A stretch of DNA of 40,428 bases, taken from NCBI GenBank assembly GCA_947502835.1, contig CANNBJ010000005.1:1-40428 (forward strand). The letters are read 5' to 3'. The position numbers and the translations under genes were made by a program. The DNA is from Bdellovibrionales bacterium (GTDB lineage: Bacteria; Bdellovibrionota; UBA1018; CAIMNF01). A model generated the notes under the pieces. It was given only the letters and a program-made list of their open reading frames with translations, was not told where the DNA came from and searched no databases. Positions 31,281-39,434 of this stretch are shown here, piece by piece (position 1 is the first letter of the stretch; every line of letters starts with the position of its first letter).

Positions 31281-32114
31281 TTATCCAAGGAGCTTAAGAG
31301 CGCCCATGGAATTTGTGTTGGCTTGACTGAGGACCGCAGTACCGGCTTGAGCGAGGATGTTGGTTTTGGTGAGTTCTGATGATTCAGAAGCAACATCAAC
31401 ATCGTAGATCCGGCTTTTTGCGGCAGAGAGGTTTTCTTCATAGATCTGCAAGTTGCTGACAGATGAAGAAAGACGGTTCTGAAGCGCGCCTACTTCGGAG
31501 CGGTTTTCAGAGAGCATCTTGATCGCGCCATCGATCTTTGCCAGGTTCTCTTGAGCATCTTCCTTGCTTTCGGTGTTTACATCATGAACTCCGAGGGCTT
31601 TTGAGCCCACGTTGAGCTTCTGAGCGTCATACACGAAGCGGTCCTTCTCAGGAGAGTTGTTGAGACCCACCTGGATTTCAAGCTTGTCTCCTTCGCCAAC
31701 GAGAAGTTTTCTTCCGTTGAACTCGGTAGTGGCTGCAATCCGGTCGATTTCACCGCGAAGCTGAACCATTTCCTTGTTGATGAAGCCGCGTTCCTTGTCA
31801 CCGATGGTGTCGGAAGCTGCCTGGATCGACAGTTCGCGGAAACGGGTCAGGATGTTTCCGATCTCGTTCATTCCGCCTTCTGCGACTTGTACCATGGAGA
31901 TCCCGTCGTTTGCGTTTCGGTTGTCCTGGCGCAACGAGCGGATGTCCGCAGTCATTTTTGCAGAGATCGCAAGCCCCGCGGAATCATCTGCGGCTCTTGC
32001 GATGCGGGTTCCTGAAGAGATCTTCTCCAGGCTCGCAGCTTGATTTTTGCTCGAAATCCCGAGATTGCGCTGGGCAATCAGGGACTGTACGTTCGTATTG
32101 ATTCTTAAACCCAT
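31281..32114 (-). CDS. fliC: Flagellin
   Basis: 277 residues, D0/D1 only. MGLRINTNVQSLIAQRNLGIS at the start and LAQANTNSMGALKLLG at the end frame the usual core (SSGTRIARAADDSAGLAISAKM; IYDVDVASESSELTKTNILAQAG). GAGGAGG lies seven bases before the ATG. A sigma-28-like promoter lies about 105-135 bp upstream. The protein differs clearly from the neighbour (different middle, same ends), so the two are separate subunits of the same or alternate filaments. Multiple flagellins are common in Bdellovibrio-type bacteria. Confidence 0.97.
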   Translation of the reverse strand: MGLRINTNVQSLIAQRNLGISSKNQAASLEKISSGTRIARAADDSAGLAISAKMTADIRSLRQDNRNANDGISMVQVAEGGMNEIGNILTRFRELSIQAASDTIGDKERGFINKEMVQLRGEIDRIAATTEFNGRKLLVGEGDKLEIQVGLNNSPEKDRFVYDAQKLNVGSKALGVHDVNTESKEDAQENLAKIDGAIKMLSENRSEVGALQNRLSSSVSNLQIYEENLSAAKSRIYDVDVASESSELTKTNILAQAGTAVLSQANTNSMGALKLLG

Positions 32115-32219
32115 AAATTCCTCCTCTATAGGTCCTCATGTTTATAGTTGCTGACAGATTGCTGTACCGTCAGAAGGGATACTTGATGGTTTTAGTCCGT
32201 CAAATAGCTCTCAGGGGCT

Positions 32220-32247
32220 GTATCGGTTGGATTTTGGCGGAACTTTA
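32220..32247 (-). promoter_or_regulatory. Sigma-28-like flagellin promoter
   Basis: Minus strand: TAAAGTTC (32247-32240), 12 bp, ACCGATAC (32227-32220), against TAAAGTTT - 11 bp - GCCGATAA. Seven of eight and six of eight bases match, with one extra spacer base. The 5' leader would be about 95 bases. Confidence 0.6.
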
Positions 32248-32301
32248 GACTTTTTTAGTCAGGAATTGTGGTTTCCTAGGGCTTGGCCGCTCAACCCGAT
32301 C

Positions 32302-32483
32302 TTTTGGGTGGGCATGCGTTTCGAAGCCTTGGAGTTCATCCCCTTGGATTCATGAAGGTTTAGCCGACTCTCGCGAGTTTGGACTGACGAAAGCGAGGCC
32401 GCAGGACACGGCTCGGAGGCTAAGCCTTTATGGATCCAAGGGAAATGCCAGGCAGGGGGCTCGAAGCTCATGCCCACTCAAAA
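32302..32483. repeat. 182-bp imperfect palindrome (long hairpin)
   Basis: The ends TTTTGGGTGGGCATG (32302-32316) and CATGCCCACTCAAAA (32469-32483) pair at 14 of 15 positions; inward, CGTTTCGA/TCGAAGC-type segments pair, then CCCTTGGATTCATGAAGG...TTAGCC pairs with GGCTAAGCC...ATGGATCCAAGGG with three or four mismatches. The middle 50 bases are the loop. It runs into the trmL stop codon (32478-32480). It could be a mobile hairpin element or a stable 3' end for trmL. No coding frame in it is credible. Confidence 0.7.
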
Positions 32484-32963
32484 TGACCGGCTTGAGGAAA
32501 ACTGCACCTGCCGTAACGCTTCATACACGCTGATGCTGACCGCATTGGAGAGGTTCAAGGAGCGTACCCCCGCATGGAGCATGGGGATCCGGGCAAGTTG
32601 AGTGGGGTATTGGTTCAAGATCCAGTCGGCGAGCCCCGTGGTTTCTTTTCCAAAAATCAGGTAGCCGCCCTTTTTGAACTCGAAATCATAGATGGTTCGG
32701 CCTGCGCGGGTCTCAATCAGTGCGAGCTCCGCGTCCACCGGAAGGGAGTCGAAGAATTCATCCGTCGATTCATGGATTCTCACATCGAGTTGTTCCCAAT
32801 AATCAAGCCCCGCGCGTTTCAAGGCCTGGGCGTCGATGCTGAATCCAAGCGGCTTTACCAAATGAAGAGTGCACCCGGTGGCAAGACAGAGCCTGCCGAT
32901 GGTGCCGGTGTTCTGCGGGATCTCGGGCTCGATCAGAACTATGTGAAAATTCGGCTCATCCAC
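32478..32963 (-). CDS. trmL: tRNA (cytidine/uridine-34-2'-O)-methyltransferase, SPOUT family
   Basis: 161 residues. SPOUT knot features: IVLIEPEIPQNTGTIGRLCLATGCTLHLV at the start, LIFGKETTGL in the middle and IPMLHAGVRSLNLSNAVSISVYEALRQ at the end, which form the trefoil knot and SAM pocket. TrmL methylates the ribose of the wobble base of tRNA-Leu isoacceptors. It is the third gene of pepA-asnS-trmL, 4 bp after asnS. Confidence 0.93.
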   Translation of the reverse strand: MDEPNFHIVLIEPEIPQNTGTIGRLCLATGCTLHLVKPLGFSIDAQALKRAGLDYWEQLDVRIHESTDEFFDSLPVDAELALIETRAGRTIYDFEFKKGGYLIFGKETTGLADWILNQYPTQLARIPMLHAGVRSLNLSNAVSISVYEALRQVQFSSSRSF

Positions 32964-32967
32964 GGGG

Positions 32968-34293
32968 TCAGGGCCGAATGGTGTTGATCATTCGAGGGAA
33001 CGGGATCGTCTCGCGAACATGCTCAACGCCGGTCACCCAAGCAACAGTTCTCTCGACTCCGAGACCGAATCCCGCATGGGGTGCGCTTCCGAAGCGACGA
33101 AGATCAAGATACCATTGGTAGTCCTTCACGTTCAGTCCGTGTTCCTTGATGCGTCTTTCGAGGACATCGACTTTGTCCTCGCGTTGTCCGCCACCGATGA
33201 TCTCGCCGTATCCGAAGGGTGCAATCAGATCCGCACCAAGGGCGTATTTCCCGTCGTGATCGACTCCTTCTCCATTCGGATCATCCGCATTCTTGAAATA
33301 GAAGGCTTTGATGCTGGACGGGAAGTGATGAATGAATACCGGTTTTCCGAATTCCTCACCCAATGCGGTTTCGTGAGGAGCCCCGAAATCTTCTCCCCAT
33401 GGGATTGTGTGTCCGCGCCTCTCGAGGATCTTGAGAGCCTCGTCGTAGGTGATCCGAGGGAATGGCGCGACAATCGTTTCGAGTTCTTTTTGATTCCGCT
33501 CCAGAATGACCAGCTCTTTTTGACAGTGATCAAGACAGTGCTTCACAATGTGACACACGAAGGCCTCGCCGAGATCCATCACATCGTTCAGTTTCGCAAA
33601 AGCCATCTCAGGTTCAACCATCCAGAACTCGGTGAGGTGCTTGCGGGTCTTGGATTTTTCAGCACGGAAGGTTGGGCCGAACGTATAGATGTTCCCAAAC
33701 GCAAATGCGCCCGCTTCGCCGTAGAGCTGTCCTGACTGGGTGAGAAATGCTTTCTCGTCAAAGTAAGGAGTTTGAAACAGGGTTGAGGTGCCCTCGCAGG
33801 AAGTTGCGCTGAGAATCGGAGGATCAAAGCGGATGAAGCCGCGAGTCCGGAAGAAATCCTGGATTGCGAAAAAGATCTCGCTGCGGATTCTGAGCGCCGC
33901 CCACTGGCGCTGGCTCCGGATCCAGAGGTGACGGTTCTCCATCAGGAACTCCACACCGTGGTCCTTCGGGCTGATCGGGTAGGCATCTGCAATCTGTACG
34001 GGCTTCACATCAAGCACGGTGAGCTCAAATCCAATTTTTGAACGGGGCTCTGCGCGCACCTTGCCCGTCACAATGACCGAACTTTCTTGAGTGAGGGCGT
34101 CGAAGCCCTCAAAAGCAGAGTCACTGCATTCTCCCTTTACGAGGACGCCCTGGATGATGCCGCTTCCATCCCGGAGCATCAGGAATTTGATCTTGCCTGA
34201 GGAGCGCTTGTTGAACACCCAGCCGTTCAGAGTGATGGTTTGTCCGTCATACTGGGAGATCGTGCCGATTCGCGGAGAGGATGGTGTTGCCAT
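32968..34293 (-). CDS. asnS: Asparaginyl-tRNA synthetase
   Basis: 441 residues, class IIb. The N-terminal OB-fold (LNGWVFNKRSSGKIKFLMLRDGSG) binds the anticodon. Motif 2 FGPTFRAEKSKTRKHLTEFW and motif 3 GFGLGVERTVAWV are clear, with the AsnRS-type LTQSGQLYGE and CEGTSTLFQ. That separates it from AspRS and from AspS2/AsnS-like pseudo-synthetases. It charges tRNA-Asn directly, so the cell need not depend on transamidation for Asn-tRNA. Start is 4 bp after the pepA stop. Confidence 0.95.
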   Translation of the reverse strand: MATPSSPRIGTISQYDGQTITLNGWVFNKRSSGKIKFLMLRDGSGIIQGVLVKGECSDSAFEGFDALTQESSVIVTGKVRAEPRSKIGFELTVLDVKPVQIADAYPISPKDHGVEFLMENRHLWIRSQRQWAALRIRSEIFFAIQDFFRTRGFIRFDPPILSATSCEGTSTLFQTPYFDEKAFLTQSGQLYGEAGAFAFGNIYTFGPTFRAEKSKTRKHLTEFWMVEPEMAFAKLNDVMDLGEAFVCHIVKHCLDHCQKELVILERNQKELETIVAPFPRITYDEALKILERRGHTIPWGEDFGAPHETALGEEFGKPVFIHHFPSSIKAFYFKNADDPNGEGVDHDGKYALGADLIAPFGYGEIIGGGQREDKVDVLERRIKEHGLNVKDYQWYLDLRRFGSAPHAGFGLGVERTVAWVTGVEHVRETIPFPRMINTIRP

Positions 34294-34297
34294 AAGT

Positions 34298-35812
34298 CTA
34301 GTAGTTCATTGCGAAGTGGGCAAAGGTCCTGACGTATACGCCGCTGGATCCCTTGCGCGGATTGTAAGGAAGATAACCCTGATCATAAGCGCGATTTGCC
34401 AGATCGATGTGCGCCCATTTCATGCCGGGCTTGATGAATTGCTTCAGGAAAATCGCACCGCGAATGGTGCCTCCGTTGCTGTCGTTTGCGCTGTTCATCA
34501 TGTCGGCATAGTTTGACTTGATGTCCTCGAAGTATTCATCCCAAAGCGGGAGCTGCCAAAGAGCTTCTTCGGTGGCTTCGGTCGACTTCATCAGGGCTTT
34601 TGAAACCTTGTCGTCGTTTGTGAAAAGCGCGCTCGCAAGCTTACCGAGTGCAACGGAGCAGGCTCCGGTGAGGGTCGCAGTGTCCACGATCACATCCGGT
34701 TCGTAGTCATGCGCCAGATCGAGGGCATCGCCCAAAACCAGGCGTCCTTCAGCATCGGTGTTGATGATTTCGACGGTTTTTCCGTTCCTGGCCTTGATGA
34801 TGTTCCCGGGTTGGGTTGCCTTGCCGCTCGGCATGTTTTCGGCAAACACCAGAATGGTTGTGATCTTGTTTTTGGAACCAAGACGCGCGGCCATGAGTGT
34901 TGCGCCCACCATGGTGGCCGATCCGGTCATGTCGTGCTTCATGTCTTCCATGCGCATGCCGGGTTTGAGCGAAATTCCCCCTGAGTCAAATGTAACTCCC
35001 TTTCCGACCAGCGAGACATGGTTTGCCGATTTGGCCCCGGTCTTCGGGGTGTATTCCATGATCACCACTTTGGACTCGCGATCCGATCCGGCACCGACGC
35101 ACAGGAAGAGTTCCATTTTCTCTTTGCGGGCTTCGGCCTCGCCCATGACCTTGCATTTCAGACCGTAGGTCTTGCAAAGCTTGGAGATTTCATTCGCATA
35201 GAACTCGGGGGTGCCGTGGTTTGAGGGTTCATTGGAAAAGTCACGGGTCAGAAAGATGCAATCGATGGTGATCAGGGAATCATGAATGATCTTCTTGAGC
35301 CATGCCTCGTTTCGGCGGTCCTCACTCACGAGATGGATGGACTCGAGCTTTTGGTTTCCATTCTTTTGGGATTTGTATTTGTCGAAGGTGTATTGCGATA
35401 GATAGAACCCTTCCAAAAACGCAGGCAGGATCGATTCCGCCATTGCCTTGGAGGAGCCTTTCAGAAGTCCATCGATGTTGATGCCGAGGGACTTCACTTT
35501 TTCCAGGCTCACCCGATTCGCCACCATGGCTCCGGTGAGGCGCGCTTTCTCCGGAGTGAAATCCTTTTTCGTGCCCAGCCCGGCAATGATCAGGTTGATC
35601 TGGTCGATGTAGGAGCCTCGGACGAAGAATACCGACTTTGCAGCACCCGTGAATGTTCCGTTTTTTGCAAGATCCTGGATCTCGGTCGGGGTTTCCCCGT
35701 GGAGCGCAGCGGTTTTCTTGTCGTTTTGGAAATAGAAATGGGCCAGGGTGTCGCCTTCAAATGATTTGCCGAAGTGAAGGGGGGTCAGGGAGTGAATGGT
35801 GTCAGACTTCAT
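34298..35812 (-). CDS. pepA: Cytosol aminopeptidase (M17, leucyl aminopeptidase)
   Basis: 504 residues from the ATG at 35812, preceded by GAGGA at nine bases; a GTG five codons upstream is the alternative. M17 motifs: GKGVTFDSGGISLKPG (metal-binding Lys and Asp), MKHDMTGSATM, NTDAEGRLVLGDAL (the active-site signature) and the C-terminal GGTIRGAIFLKQF. It releases N-terminal residues from peptides, with two metals per active site. It heads the pepA-asnS-trmL operon and diverges from the exopolysaccharide operon. Confidence 0.95.
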   Translation of the reverse strand: MKSDTIHSLTPLHFGKSFEGDTLAHFYFQNDKKTAALHGETPTEIQDLAKNGTFTGAAKSVFFVRGSYIDQINLIIAGLGTKKDFTPEKARLTGAMVANRVSLEKVKSLGINIDGLLKGSSKAMAESILPAFLEGFYLSQYTFDKYKSQKNGNQKLESIHLVSEDRRNEAWLKKIIHDSLITIDCIFLTRDFSNEPSNHGTPEFYANEISKLCKTYGLKCKVMGEAEARKEKMELFLCVGAGSDRESKVVIMEYTPKTGAKSANHVSLVGKGVTFDSGGISLKPGMRMEDMKHDMTGSATMVGATLMAARLGSKNKITTILVFAENMPSGKATQPGNIIKARNGKTVEIINTDAEGRLVLGDALDLAHDYEPDVIVDTATLTGACSVALGKLASALFTNDDKVSKALMKSTEATEEALWQLPLWDEYFEDIKSNYADMMNSANDSNGGTIRGAIFLKQFIKPGMKWAHIDLANRAYDQGYLPYNPRKGSSGVYVRTFAHFAMNY

Positions 35813-35901
35813 GGTCGTGTTCCTCACAGGTTCAAAATGATTTGTCGCACATCATACCACTGTTTTTTGCTCCTTGAATCAGTTAAGTTTCGGGGAAGAA
35901 C

Positions 35902-37272
35902 ATGATGAAGCGTTATCAGAATTCCGCAGGGGCGCTGACCCGGGTTGCCGATGTAATGATTGTCGTTGCAGCCTGGCTTTTGGCCTATCCCATTCGATTC
36001 GGTCTCCTCAACGGAGTCGCAGGCCTGCCTTTTTATTCCACGGCCCCGGAGGAGTCGAAGTACTTGGGCCTTTTGCCCTTCATGATGGTCCTTTGGTCGG
36101 GATGTTTTCATTTTTTCGGGGTGTACCGTTTTGACCGGGTCATTCGACGATCCACCGAGATTTACACCCTGATCCGAGCCCATGCAGCCACCCTGATTCT
36201 CTTCACCGCGCTCACCTTTTTCGTGACCGAGTACCGGTTTTCGCGCGGGGTGATCCTGATCTATGGTGCGCTCGTGCTGCTGTTTTGCTGGATGTTCAGG
36301 GTGGGAAGCCGGAAGGTCCTCCGGGAATTGAAGAAAAAGGGGATCTTCTCAACGAGGATCATTGCGGTCGGGGAAGGGCCCGACCTTGAGTACATGCTCT
36401 CGCAGTTGGGCCGGTATCCGGAGTTGGGACTGGATGTGGTCCGGGTCATCGGACCCGCGGATTACCCCCGTGCATTGGAATGGATTCGTTCGGAAGCCCC
36501 GAAGTCCGTGCTTCTCAGCATTCCGGTCACTCATCGCGAAGTGCTGGACGCTCTCGTGCTCGGGTTGAAAGACGAATCCATGGATGTTCAGATCATTCCG
36601 GATTACTCGAGCTATCTTGCCCTTGGGGCTGCTTCCGAATCCTTCGGGGGAGTGCCGCTGATCGTTCTCAATTCCTCACCCCTGTTCGGATACCAGGCGT
36701 GGCTCAAGCGGAGCATGGATTTGGTTCTTTCCGGGATCGGACTTTTGATCTTGTCGCCGGTCCTTCTCGTTCTTGCAATCCTGGTGAAGTTCACCTCGCG
36801 CGGTCCGGTGTTGTACCGTCAGGAGCGAATGGGGCTGGATGGAGCCACCTTCCTGATGCTGAAGTTCCGATCGATGAGGCAGGATGCGGAGGATGCGACC
36901 GGCGCAGTGTGGGCCAAGGAAAACGACAACCGGCGCACGGCCTTCGGCACCTTTCTCAGGTCGACGTCTCTCGATGAGCTTCCGCAACTGTGGAACGTGT
37001 TTGCAGGCGATATGAGTCTGGTCGGGCCGAGGCCCGAGAGACCTGTTTTTGTGAACAAGTTTCGCCATGAGATTCCCAACTACATGCTCCGGCACAGGGT
37101 CAAGACAGGAATCACGGGATGGGCACAGATCAACGGCTGGCGCGGGGACACCTCCCTTGTGAAGCGGATCGAGTGTGACATTTTCTACATCCGGAACTGG
37201 TCGCTGTGGTTGGATGTGAAGATTCTCTTTTGGACTTTTTTCAGGGGCTTTGTGAACCGGAATGCGTATTAG
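35902..37272 (+). CDS. Polyisoprenyl-phosphate hexose-1-phosphate transferase (WbaP/WcaJ-like)
   Basis: 456 residues. Five N-terminal membrane helices (about 12-160), a CoA-binding-like middle region and a C-terminal transferase domain: KRSMDLVLSGIGLLILSPVLLVLA, GPVLYRQERMGLDGATFLMLKFRSM, STSLDELPQLWNVFAGDMSLVGPRPERP and RHRVKTGITGWAQINGWRG. It puts the first sugar phosphate on undecaprenyl phosphate for exopolysaccharide, capsule or O-antigen synthesis. GGGGAAGA precedes the start; a second Met follows at once. No other glycosyltransferases of a cluster follow here; the next gene overlaps its end by 11 bp. Confidence 0.93.
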   Translation: MMKRYQNSAGALTRVADVMIVVAAWLLAYPIRFGLLNGVAGLPFYSTAPEESKYLGLLPFMMVLWSGCFHFFGVYRFDRVIRRSTEIYTLIRAHAATLILFTALTFFVTEYRFSRGVILIYGALVLLFCWMFRVGSRKVLRELKKKGIFSTRIIAVGEGPDLEYMLSQLGRYPELGLDVVRVIGPADYPRALEWIRSEAPKSVLLSIPVTHREVLDALVLGLKDESMDVQIIPDYSSYLALGAASESFGGVPLIVLNSSPLFGYQAWLKRSMDLVLSGIGLLILSPVLLVLAILVKFTSRGPVLYRQERMGLDGATFLMLKFRSMRQDAEDATGAVWAKENDNRRTAFGTFLRSTSLDELPQLWNVFAGDMSLVGPRPERPVFVNKFRHEIPNYMLRHRVKTGITGWAQINGWRGDTSLVKRIECDIFYIRNWSLWLDVKILFWTFFRGFVNRNAY

Positions 37273-38368
37273 GAAAATCGACCTCTACGTTTTCAGGGAG
37301 GTTCTCACTCCGTTTCTCGGGGGGGTGATCTTTTTCTCTTTCGTGTTTCTCCTGTTCCAGATGTTGCGGCTGGCGGAAGAGCTGATCGTGAACAACGCGC
37401 CCTTTGGTCTGGTGATGAAGTTGCTCTGGGCGCTCGTGGTGAATTTTCTTCCACTCGGGCTGCCTGTTGCATTCTTGGTGGGTGTTCTCATGGCTTTCTC
37501 AAGGTTTTCCGGTGACAGCGAAATTGTCGCCATGAAGTCGGGAGGCATGGGGCTGTTCAGGATTGCCGCACCGGTGATCGCACTTTCCCTTGGAGTTGCG
37601 GTTCTTTCGCTCTTTTTGAATCTCAATTGGGCCCCTTGGTCGGAGGTCAGCATGCGGAATACGCTGATCAAGATTGGAAACCGGAAGTTCGCCTCGTCCA
37701 TCCATGAGGGCACGTTCACCTCGGGCTTTTTCAAGCTTCTGCTGTATACCGAAAAGTCGAACAATCGTGCGGGCAAAATGGAGAAGGTGTTTCTCTATGA
37801 TGATCGCGATCCGGCCCACCCCATGACTGTTGTCGCCAAAACAGGCGAATTGATCCGGGTGCAAAGCGGGGAGGATGACCTTGGAGGATTGGTGCTTCAG
37901 CTTCAGGACGGGAGTCTGCACCAAGCCAGTCAATTGAGTTCCGATTATCAGAAAATGGATTTTTCAACCTATCAGGTTTTTTTCGACATCCCCGATAAAA
38001 CGGGGAAGTTTTCCTTCAAGCCCAGGATGTACGGGATGGCGGATCTTGTGCAACAGATCAGGGACACCGGTTCAACTCCGGATCGCACCCGGGAACTGAA
38101 GACCGAGTTCTGGAGAAGAATCGCCGTAGCCCTCACTCCGGTTCTCTTTGTATTTCTCGGAATCGGATTTGGAACTTCAAGGACCCGTGGCGCCCGTGCG
38201 GGCGTGATGTTGGTCGCCTTCGTGACCATGGCGGTATACTGGCAAGTTCAGGTCAGCTCGATCTGGATCGGAGAGAAGGGGCAGCTTCCGGCCTGGTTGG
38301 CAGTCCAGATTCCGAATCTTCTTGTGGCCGTGGCAGGTGCATTCACCTTTCGCAGGGCTTCCTGGTAA
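37262..38368 (+). CDS. LptF/LptG-family permease (YjgP/YjgQ)
   Basis: 368 residues, three membrane helices at each end and a periplasmic beta-jellyroll between. The N-terminal IDLYVFREVLTPFLGGVIFFSFVFLLFQM and NFLPLGLPVAFLVGVLMAFSRFSGDSEIVAMKSGGM are typical of LptF and LptG (coupling helix). The pair with LptB drives LPS from the inner membrane to the periplasmic bridge. Only one permease is present here and I cannot tell F from G. It overlaps the transferase gene by 11 bp and the methyltransferase gene by 1 bp, so it is translated in one coupled operon. Confidence 0.9.
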   Translation: MRIRKIDLYVFREVLTPFLGGVIFFSFVFLLFQMLRLAEELIVNNAPFGLVMKLLWALVVNFLPLGLPVAFLVGVLMAFSRFSGDSEIVAMKSGGMGLFRIAAPVIALSLGVAVLSLFLNLNWAPWSEVSMRNTLIKIGNRKFASSIHEGTFTSGFFKLLLYTEKSNNRAGKMEKVFLYDDRDPAHPMTVVAKTGELIRVQSGEDDLGGLVLQLQDGSLHQASQLSSDYQKMDFSTYQVFFDIPDKTGKFSFKPRMYGMADLVQQIRDTGSTPDRTRELKTEFWRRIAVALTPVLFVFLGIGFGTSRTRGARAGVMLVAFVTMAVYWQVQVSSIWIGEKGQLPAWLAVQIPNLLVAVAGAFTFRRASW

Positions 38369-39165
38369 TGTCACGCTTTGATCCGGAGTCCTACCTTCGG
38401 TACCGGGTTGAGTATCCACGCGCACTTTTCGCTCCTCTGGCGTCCTTTGTGGGTGGTCGTGCCGATTCCTTGCATCTTCTCGATCTTGGTGCAGGCACAG
38501 GTCTTTCCACGCGCTCCTTCCTTAAGTTTTTCGGAGGCGTCGCGCGGGCAACTCTCATGGATCCCGATCCCGCAATGCTTGCGGGAGTTGAGTCGTGGAA
38601 ACAGGAGGCCGCAGCGGAAATTCACACCTGCAGAGGTTCGGGCGAGGCATTCGTGATGGATGAGTCTGTGGATTTGGTTCTCGTGGGCTCGGCATGGCAC
38701 TGGATGAACCTTCAAGCGACTCTTCGGAACATTCAAAATGTGTTGAAGCCGGGAGGGGCGCTCTTCATTTTTGAGTATCAGTTTCCCAAGGCGCAGGAGC
38801 AGGGCGCAGGAAGGGCGATCAATGAATTCATCCGGCGGTCTTTCAATTCCCTCTGGAAGGAGCCCGATCAAAGACCCCGTGGATCCCTTGAGGAGTTGGT
38901 GCAGGGAGTTCGGGAGCACCCGCAGTTTTCCTTCCGGGGTGAGTCACGAATCGAGAGTGAGCTCCCGCTTGGCATTGAGGAATTTTTCGGTTTGATTCTC
39001 TCGCAGAGTCGCTATCTCGCCTTCGAGCGTGGGATTCATCCCGAGGGAATTCAGGAAGCCCGTGCCGGATTGCTTCATGAACTGCGCCAAGTCTGGGGAG
39101 AGGCGGCCTCGCACTTCTTTACCTATCGATTTCACGGAGTCCGATTTCAAAACAGGAGTGTGTAA
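38368..39165 (+). CDS. Class I SAM-dependent methyltransferase
   Basis: 265 residues. SAM-binding motif LDLGAGTGLST at 38-48, acidic strand end DPDPAML, and VDLVLVGSAWHWMN for motif IV; this fits the 'methyltransferase type 11' group (Tam/Trm9-like). The substrate is not evident; the first 25 residues (FDPESYLRYRVEYP) are the usual N-terminal cap of trans-aconitate methyltransferase relatives. It starts with an ATG that shares one base with the lptF-type stop (TAATG). Confidence 0.88.
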   Translation: MSRFDPESYLRYRVEYPRALFAPLASFVGGRADSLHLLDLGAGTGLSTRSFLKFFGGVARATLMDPDPAMLAGVESWKQEAAAEIHTCRGSGEAFVMDESVDLVLVGSAWHWMNLQATLRNIQNVLKPGGALFIFEYQFPKAQEQGAGRAINEFIRRSFNSLWKEPDQRPRGSLEELVQGVREHPQFSFRGESRIESELPLGIEEFFGLILSQSRYLAFERGIHPEGIQEARAGLLHELRQVWGEAASHFFTYRFHGVRFQNRSV

Positions 39166-39434
39166 AATCGCCTCATTTGATCCCTGTGAAATTGTTCGAG
39201 TCAAAAAAACAGCGCAAAATGCTTATGATGTGGATGGTTTTTGGAATCCAGGAAAAAAGCCCGAATCACAGGGTTAAAATGCATTTAAAAACAATAGTTT
39301 AACCTTGGTGGATAACTTTGAAAAGTGTGGGGATAACTTTTCAGCCCATGATTCAAAACTCTAAGGATATCTAAGATTTAACTAAGACCCTTGATAATAT
39401 TTGATAAACCCTCAAAGAAGTCAAAACAATGGGC
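39166..39434. other. Convergent AT-rich intergenic region with DnaA-box-like 9-mers
   Basis: 269 bp between two converging stop codons. GGTGGATAA (39307-39315) and TGGGGATAA (39328-39336) each match the DnaA box TGTGGATAA at eight of nine positions, in the same orientation with starts 21 bp apart (two helical turns). A weaker TGTGGATGG is at 39229-39237. An AT-rich stretch (39350-39412) follows. No gene is seen. This is not oriC by gene context (no dnaA, dnaN, gyrB). Confidence 0.4.

Noticed and set aside
32259-32477. Open frame of 72 codons inside the palindrome
   Set aside because: It consists of arm sequence and lacks a start signal; its codons follow the inverted repeat.
39166-39434. Chromosomal replication origin
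   Set aside because: Only two good DnaA-like 9-mers are present and the neighbouring genes (methyltransferase, RodZ-like) are not origin genes.
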